From NCBI RefSeq assembly GCF_006538345.1, contig NZ_BJKL01000004.1, positions 124,001-188,000 on the forward strand: 64,000 nt of DNA. The letters are read 5' to 3'. The notes beneath the pieces are model-generated. The model worked only from the letters and a program-made list of their open reading frames with translations, was not told the origin of the DNA and did no database searches. Positions within the stretch are counted from its first letter, which is position 1. Every line of letters starts with the position of its first letter. The translations under genes and the position numbers were made by a program. Shown here piece by piece: positions 59,215-64,000 of the stretch. The DNA is from Alteromonas sp. KUL49. GTDB lineage: Bacteria; Pseudomonadota; Gammaproteobacteria; Enterobacterales; Alteromonadaceae.

Positions 59215-59568
59215 ATGGATAGTAGTAATGCACTAGACCCAAACGCTCTTTGGGTAAAAGACGAAGCATTACGACGACTTGGTGGCAATGAAGTGCTCCT
59301 CAATAAAATAGTCGAACTCTTTTTGAATCAGATTGACGAAAAACTCAATGAATTTTCCATGTCCCTGAAATCAATGGATGCCAACCAAGTAGCTTTTGTG
59401 AGTCATGCCATAAAAGGTATAGCCGCCGATGTTGGTGCGAATGCGTTGCGCTTCAAAGCTTCTGAATTTGAACAGCTTGCCAAATTAGGTGTACTGGAGG
59501 AAATCATTCAACAAAAGAAGAACTTTGAATCTATCATTACACAAACCATCGAAGCGATGACCAACTAG
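59215..59568 (+). CDS. Stand-alone Hpt phosphotransfer protein
   Basis: 117-residue four-helix Hpt protein. VSHAIKGIAADVGANAL holds the phosphorylated His64 in the HxxKG pattern. GGGAGAA lies upstream of the ATG. It would take phosphate from the hybrid kinase receiver and pass it to the REC-GGDEF regulator, both encoded next to it on the opposite strand. It ends five bases before the convergent adenine-deaminase gene. Confidence 0.88.
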   Translation: MDSSNALDPNALWVKDEALRRLGGNEVLLNKIVELFLNQIDEKLNEFSMSLKSMDANQVAFVSHAIKGIAADVGANALRFKASEFEQLAKLGVLEEIIQQKKNFESIITQTIEAMTN

Positions 59569-59572
59569 CGCT

Positions 59573-60589
59573 CTAGTTGCAATGTTGCGAATAAACGTCT
59601 TCAATCGCGCTCATTATCGTCCGCTTCTCATCCTCAGGTAAAAAGCTACTCAATACACTGTTTATCACTAGCTGCTTTAACTGCTGCGCATTGATATCTA
59701 ACGCATCAACAATCGCCACATAGTTCTCATTCAAAAATCCACCAAAATAGGTTGGATCGTCTGAATTTACCGTCACTCTTAAACCCCGTTCGAGAAGCCA
59801 TTTTATGTTGTGCTGTTTCATGTCATCTACCACACACAATTTTAGATTACTGAGTGGGCAAACAGTTAAGGGGATTTGATGTTCTTTAAGGTAATCCAAT
59901 AAGGCTTCGTCTTCTTGGCAACGAACTCCATGATCAACTCGGTCAACATTGAGAAGCTCAATCGCTTCCCAAATATAACTTGGAGGACCTTCTTCACCGG
60001 CATGTGCGACAATTTTGAAGCCAAGTTCTTTGACTTGATTGAAAACGCGCTCAAACTTTGCAGGCGGATGACCAAGCTCAGAGCTGTCTAAACCAAACGC
60101 GTGTACTTTATCCAAGTAAGGCCGTGCAATTCGAAGCGTCTCGATAGCATCGCTTTCTGGCAGATGACGCAAAAAAGATAATATTAGATATACCGAAAGG
60201 CCAAATTCATCTTTTGCTTTATTAATGGCACGGGTGAAACCCGATATAAATACATCAAACTCAATCCCACGATGAAGATGGGTTTGAGGATCGAACATCA
60301 CTTCAGCGTGAACTATATTTTGTTCATGACACCGTTCCAAATACGCCCACATTAACTCAAAAAAGTCATCTTCATCTCGGAGCACATCAGCACCTGCATA
60401 ATACAAGTCGAGAAAACTCTGAAGATCTTCAAATAAATAGGCTTGGCGTATTTCTTCAACGCTTTTATAAGGCAGTGTGATACCATGTTTTTCTGCTAGA
60501 CACCACATGAGTTCCGGCGTAAGTGTACCCTCTATGTGAAGGTGCAATTCTGCTTTGGGAATCTGATGAATGAGTGTTGTTAGTGACAT
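59573..60589 (-). CDS. Adenine deaminase-type (adenosine deaminase family) enzyme
   Basis: 338-residue cytosolic deaminase. IPKAELHLHIEGTLTPELMW (metal ligands His16 and His18), LSFLRHLPESDA, VAHAGEEGPPSYIWEA and TVNSDDPTYFGG are all present. The HIEGTL form and DSSELGHPP segment match the adenine-deaminase subgroup (as in Pseudomonas PA0148) rather than true ADA, so it likely turns adenine into hypoxanthine. The start was set at the ATG at 60589 with GAGG upstream. It is divergent from the AzgA-type permease across a gap containing a RutR-type operator. Confidence 0.87.
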   Translation of the reverse strand: MSLTTLIHQIPKAELHLHIEGTLTPELMWCLAEKHGITLPYKSVEEIRQAYLFEDLQSFLDLYYAGADVLRDEDDFFELMWAYLERCHEQNIVHAEVMFDPQTHLHRGIEFDVFISGFTRAINKAKDEFGLSVYLILSFLRHLPESDAIETLRIARPYLDKVHAFGLDSSELGHPPAKFERVFNQVKELGFKIVAHAGEEGPPSYIWEAIELLNVDRVDHGVRCQEDEALLDYLKEHQIPLTVCPLSNLKLCVVDDMKQHNIKWLLERGLRVTVNSDDPTYFGGFLNENYVAIVDALDINAQQLKQLVINSVLSSFLPEDEKRTIMSAIEDVYSQHCN

Positions 60590-60755
60590 GGCTGTACCTC
60601 GTAATATTGCACCACGCATAAGCATATTGCGACAATTTGGTGCGAAAGGGAATATCTTTGGCAGTTAGCCGATTCCATTTTTACTAGGATTGTACCCCTA
60701 TTCAACACCTTGTGTGTCTAGTTATGTAAAACATAGCATATATTGAGCCACAAAC

Positions 60756-60769
60756 TGACCAAATGGTCA
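60756..60769. promoter_or_regulatory. RutR-type operator between adenine deaminase and purine permease
   Basis: Perfect palindrome TGACCAAATGGTCA (extended to CTGACCAAATGGTCAG), a full match to the TTGACCANNTGGTCAA core, in the 237-base divergent gap. It can control both genes. Confidence 0.7.
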
Positions 60770-60826
60770 GAAAATTGCTTGTTCTACGCGAATAACTATA
60801 AATGACGCTGAAACAGAGAACTTTCC

Positions 60827-62158
60827 ATGTCGAACACACTTTTTGATCGCCTGTTTAAATTGCAGGCTCACGGTACAACAATTAAAAAAGAAGTAGTGGC
60901 GGGACTAACGACCTTCGCAGCAATGTCGTACATCTTAGTCGTTAATCCCAGTATTCTAGGGTTAAGTGGTATGCCCGTTGAGGGGTTGATTACTGTCACA
61001 GCGCTCGCGGCTTGTCTGGGTACGTTACTCATGGCTTTTATGACCAACTACCCTATTGCACTAGCGCCGGGAATGGGACTTAATGCGTTCTTTGCATTCA
61101 CTATTTGCATGTCGCGGGAGATTCATTGGGAGGCAGCATTAGGCATAGTGTTTTGGAACGGTATACTCTTCCTATTACTTTCGCTAACCGGTGTCAGAAC
61201 TAAAATCGCCGAATCCATCCCACCTTCCCTAAAGATTGGTGTTCAATGTGGTATTGGTTTATTTATCGCCTTTATCGGCTTAAAAAATGCCGGCCTTGTC
61301 GTAGATAATCCAGCAACCTTTGTTTCTTTAGGTGACTTGTCTGATCCCGCAGTTATGTTGGCGTTACTTGGCGTGTTGTTTACCGTGGTAGTGGTTGCTA
61401 AAAACATCAATGGCGGTATTTTGATGTCGATTGTACTACTTACCCTGATTGGCGCTTTTGTCCCCACCGAAAATGGAATGTTAACTCAAACGCCAGACGC
61501 CATTGTTGGTTTACCTGAGCCTATTACGAGTACTTTTTTCGCAATGGATATTTGGTATCCCATTGAAAACTTTGCGCAAACATGGGATCTAATCTTCGCT
61601 CTGATGTTCGTTAACATGTTCGATACCATTGGTACTTTGATTGGCGTATCACGTCGAGCAAATCTATTAAATAAAGACGGGAAACTGCCTAAAATAGGTT
61701 CTGCCATGACCGCTGACGCAACGGCCAGTGTGGTCGGTGCAACCTTGGGTACCTCACCTGTAACCAGCTATGTAGAGTCTGCAACGGGCGCTGCAACAGG
61801 CGGAAGAACGGGCTTAACCGCAATTGTGGTGGCACTTAGCTTCCTACTTGCCTTGTTTCTCACCCCACTGATGAAAGTTATCCCTTTGATGGCAACCACA
61901 CCAGCGTTAATCATGGTGGGGATCCTCATGATGGAATCAATTCGTCAACTGGATTTTGACGATATGGGCGCGCTAGCAACGGCATCGGTTGCACTTTTAG
62001 CCATGCCACTAACGTTCAGTATCAGCGAGGGGATCGCCCTTGGCTTTATTACCTTTGTTGGTGTAAAAATGGGGATGGGCAAGTTTAAAGAAGTGAGCAA
62101 ACTCACCTACTTCCTAGCACTGGTTTTTGTATTGCGCTACGTATTCGACTTGAAGTAG
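60827..62158 (+). CDS. AzgA-type guanine/hypoxanthine permease (NCS2)
   Basis: 443-residue proton-coupled purine permease of the AzgA/GhxP group with about 12-14 helices. AGLTTFAAMSYILVVNPSIL at the start, ALAPGMGLNAFFAFT, MFVNMFDTIGTLIGVSRRAN and TSPVTSYVESATGAATGGRTG (quoted here in parts) are the family's motifs around the purine site. It would bring adenine, hypoxanthine or guanine into the cell. Divergent from the adenine deaminase, with the RutR-type operator between, and closed by a strong terminator. Confidence 0.92.
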   Translation: MSNTLFDRLFKLQAHGTTIKKEVVAGLTTFAAMSYILVVNPSILGLSGMPVEGLITVTALAACLGTLLMAFMTNYPIALAPGMGLNAFFAFTICMSREIHWEAALGIVFWNGILFLLLSLTGVRTKIAESIPPSLKIGVQCGIGLFIAFIGLKNAGLVVDNPATFVSLGDLSDPAVMLALLGVLFTVVVVAKNINGGILMSIVLLTLIGAFVPTENGMLTQTPDAIVGLPEPITSTFFAMDIWYPIENFAQTWDLIFALMFVNMFDTIGTLIGVSRRANLLNKDGKLPKIGSAMTADATASVVGATLGTSPVTSYVESATGAATGGRTGLTAIVVALSFLLALFLTPLMKVIPLMATTPALIMVGILMMESIRQLDFDDMGALATASVALLAMPLTFSISEGIALGFITFVGVKMGMGKFKEVSKLTYFLALVFVLRYVFDLK

Positions 62159-62164
62159 ATACAA

Positions 62165-62194
62165 AAAAGCGGTGCCGAACTGGGCACCGCTTTT
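62165..62194. terminator. Bidirectional Rho-independent terminator
   Basis: Twelve-base-pair stem AAAAGCGGTGCC/GGCACCGCTTTT with a six-base loop, T-runs on both strands. It ends the permease gene and the convergent DUF3862-like gene. Confidence 0.88.
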
Positions 62195-62212
62195 CGTTGT
62201 TTAGCATCCGTT

Positions 62213-62470
62213 TTATTCTAAACCGTCGTAGCTAAAAGTTACGGCTTTATCCGCCATAAACGTAATCTTGATATTTTTACTCTCTTCACTTCCCCACAAG
62301 CAACTTAGGGTTCCGATAGCCTCAGAGCAATTGTCTGCTTTGCCAATGACGGCCTCTACTTCACTCTTAGTCATACCCATTTCAAGGGAGTCGTAATTTT
62401 CTTTCGTTAACTTTGAACAACCGGTAACAGCAAGACCCAACACAGCTAATAATAGTAATTTTGATTTCAT
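62213..62470 (-). CDS. Small lipoprotein, DUF3862/BamE-like
   Basis: 85-residue lipoprotein: VTGCSKL puts the lipidated Cys at residue 18. KLTKENYDSLEMGMTKSEVE and IGKADNCSEAIGTLSCLWG match the DUF3862 pattern, which is related to the BamE/OmlA fold. GAGAG lies upstream. It is 39 bases beyond the end of the puuE gene on the same strand. Probably a stand-alone envelope protein, with no clear link to purines. Confidence 0.75.
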   Translation of the reverse strand: MKSKLLLLAVLGLAVTGCSKLTKENYDSLEMGMTKSEVEAVIGKADNCSEAIGTLSCLWGSEESKNIKITFMADKAVTFSYDGLE

Positions 62471-62509
62471 AGAAGCGTTCTCTCATTCCAGGTGATGTTA
62501 TATGCGCGA

Positions 62510-63427
62510 CTACTCGTTCTCGTCTGATATCGACAACCAGTGCCGAGCTATTTCTTCTCTTGTAGCTAACCAGACGCGCTCATGTGACTGTACGTATTGA
62601 ATAAATCGTTTTAGCGCAGCGATACGAGCGGGACGTCCAATTAACCGACAGTGTAGACCAATCGACAACATTTTGGGTGCTGTTTCGCCTTCTTCGTACA
62701 AAATATCGAATGCATCTTTCAAATATTGAAAGAATTGCTCTCCGCTATTAAAGCCCTGAGGCGTTGCGAAACGCATATCGTTAGTATCAAGAGTGTAAGG
62801 CACCATCAGTAACGGTTTGCTGTAATGATTGTCGTAATAAGGCAAATCATCTGCATAAGAGTCAGCACAATAAAGAATATCATCTCGCTCGGCGATGAGC
62901 TTCAAGGTGTTGGGACTGGTACGCCCAGTATACCAACCTACAGGTTTACTACCTGTTAGCTTTTGATGAAGATTGATGGCTTCTTCAATTTGAGCGCGTT
63001 CGGTGGCTTCATCCATGTCCTGATAGTGAATCCAACGCATAGCATGACTGGCAATTTCCCATTTAGCGTCAAGCATAGCTTGTACTGCATCAGGATGGCG
63101 TTGCATGGCCATAGTTACCCCAAATACAGTTACTGGTACCTTGTATTCGGTGAGCAGACGATGCAAGCGCCAAAAGCCCGCTCTAGAACCATATTCATAG
63201 ATAGACTCCATACTAAGGTGACGATCTTCAAACGCTTGTGCGCCCACAATTTCCGAAAGAAAGATTTCAGAGTGTTGATCACCATGAAGTACACAGTTTT
63301 CACCACCTTCCTCATAATTTAAAACAAACTGTACCGCTATTTTTGCGTTATTTGGCCAATGTGCGTGTGGAGGATTAGCACCATAACCAATAAGATCTCT
63401 GGGATAGTTCCCGTTACTCTTCGACAC
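62510..63427 (-). CDS. puuE: Allantoinase PuuE
   Basis: 305-residue PuuE-type allantoinase of the polysaccharide-deacetylase family (carbohydrate esterase 4 fold), which splits allantoin to allantoate without the usual metal site. PRDLIGYGANPPHAHWP, AVQFVLNYEEGGENCVLHGD in part, and SMESIYEYGSRAGFWRL are highly conserved PuuE blocks; HAMRWIHYQDMDEA and GWYTGRTSPNT follow. It supplies allantoate to the hydrolase at 47274-48527. Its start overlaps the stop of the RutR-like regulator gene by 14 bases, so the two are in one transcript. Confidence 0.93.
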   Translation of the reverse strand: MSKSNGNYPRDLIGYGANPPHAHWPNNAKIAVQFVLNYEEGGENCVLHGDQHSEIFLSEIVGAQAFEDRHLSMESIYEYGSRAGFWRLHRLLTEYKVPVTVFGVTMAMQRHPDAVQAMLDAKWEIASHAMRWIHYQDMDEATERAQIEEAINLHQKLTGSKPVGWYTGRTSPNTLKLIAERDDILYCADSYADDLPYYDNHYSKPLLMVPYTLDTNDMRFATPQGFNSGEQFFQYLKDAFDILYEEGETAPKMLSIGLHCRLIGRPARIAALKRFIQYVQSHERVWLATREEIARHWLSISDENE

Positions 63428-64000
63428 TTTCCAATTCCTTCAACGTTTGCGGAACTTCAAGGCCACACCCAGTAAGCAGAACCGTAATGAGTTGCTTGGT
63501 AGCATGCTCATAATCACTCTTCACCATCTTCTTACCGCGTAATCTAGTGATCTGCGTAGAAAAGTCAGCGTAATGCTGAGTACATGCCCAAATGTTATAA
63601 AGCAGATGCTCTGGGTCAAGAGGCTGGAGTTTACCCACGGAAATCCACCCCTCAATAACTGAAATTCTTCCATTCATCCAAGATGCATGGTCTTCGTCAA
63701 AATACCCGTTGAGGTTTGGCGCACCGTTAATGATCTCCATAGCAAAGATTCGAGAAGCCAAAGGATGCGTTCTCGATACTTCCATTTTCTCGGTTATGTA
63801 ACTTGCTAAAACTTCGGCGGGATCATCGTCGACAGTAGCTCGGTCAAACTGTGAGTTCCACAAAGAGAGTGTCTCTTGTAGAACGGCTACGTATAGGTCT
63901 TGTTTAGTTTTGAAATAATACAGTACGTTGGTTTTCGGAAGTCCTGCCTCATCAGCAATCTTCTGAACAGCAGTACCCTTAAATCCAAATTGTGCGAAAC
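63414..64000 (-). CDS. RutR-like TetR-family regulator (N-terminus outside window)
   Basis: TetR regulator cut by the right window edge; the first few residues are missing. The visible part starts FAQFGFKGTAVQKIADEAGL, then PKTNVLYYFKTKQDLYVAVL, the helix-turn-helix. The ligand domain has EKMEVSRTHPLASRIFAMEI, GWISVGKLQPLDPEHLLYNI and WACTQHYADF, the same blocks as E. coli RutR, which binds TTGACCANNTGGTCAA and senses uracil or thymine. That operator occurs three times in the window before purine genes. It is cotranscribed with puuE, so here it probably regulates purine catabolism. Confidence 0.82.
   Translation of the reverse strand, partial: FAQFGFKGTAVQKIADEAGLPKTNVLYYFKTKQDLYVAVLQETLSLWNSQFDRATVDDDPAEVLASYITEKMEVSRTHPLASRIFAMEIINGAPNLNGYFDEDHASWMNGRISVIEGWISVGKLQPLDPEHLLYNIWACTQHYADFSTQITRLRGKKMVKSDYEHATKQLITVLLTGCGLEVPQTLKELESVEE

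Overview
The window looks like one continuous stretch of chromosome from a marine gammaproteobacterium of the Alteromonadales, most like Alteromonas/Glaciecola. Grounds: the gene families (CsiV, DUF3080, DUF2750, IHF-alpha next to pheST, TonB receptors, HDOD and GGDEF proteins), moderate GC, and the thrS-infC-rpmI-rplT and pheST-ihfA order. I see no prophage, transposase, CRISPR array, tRNA or rRNA gene. All family calls come from reading motifs; no search was run.

Layout. 1-13 kb: the 3' end of glgC, then mostly single genes and pairs (alpha/beta hydrolase, MFS transporter, thioesterase, HDOD protein, SDR, GAF protein, two periplasmic binding proteins, cytochrome b561, M19 dipeptidase, HupE pair, panE, glycosyltransferase, a csdE-like sulfur acceptor). 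13-30 kb: xthA, a frameshifted CbiM-like membrane protein, a phosphoribosyltransferase, an unpaired LolC/E-type permease, mfd, a frameshifted csiV, nagZ, a penicillin-acylase-family enzyme and ybaK. 30-38.5 kb: the translation block ihfA-pheT-pheS and rplT-rpmI-infC-thrS, all on the minus strand. infC starts at an ATT codon, and an oppositely oriented secreted-protein gene separates rplT from pheS.

40.7-64 kb is the most interesting part: a purine-catabolism and scavenging island. An RpiR regulator and DUF924 gene precede a tight six-gene operon: amidase, HpxW-like oxamate amidohydrolase, TauE permease, ureidoglycine-glyoxylate aminotransferase, allantoate amidohydrolase and cupin. Then come an exported adenosine deaminase, an NCS2 permease (frameshifted), a TonB-dependent receptor, an exported purine nucleoside permease-family protein, a three-gene phosphorelay (hybrid kinase, REC-GGDEF, Hpt), an adenine-deaminase-type enzyme, an AzgA-type purine permease, allantoinase PuuE and a RutR-like TetR regulator. 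Palindromes matching the known RutR operator (TTGACCANNTGGTCAA) lie before the exported deaminase, before the TonB receptor and between the adenine deaminase and its divergent permease. I infer a regulon for capturing extracellular purine nucleosides. A separate pair of GAAACA..TGTTTC palindromes sits on the promoter of the oxamate/allantoate operon and may be the RpiR operator.

Three genes carry single-base frameshifts, each at a short homopolymer (T6, C4, T5). They could be real pseudogenes or assembly errors, and the reads should be checked. The only stretch over 300 bases without a gene, 48890-49298, holds an imperfect inverted-repeat element, a hairpin terminator and one RutR-type operator.
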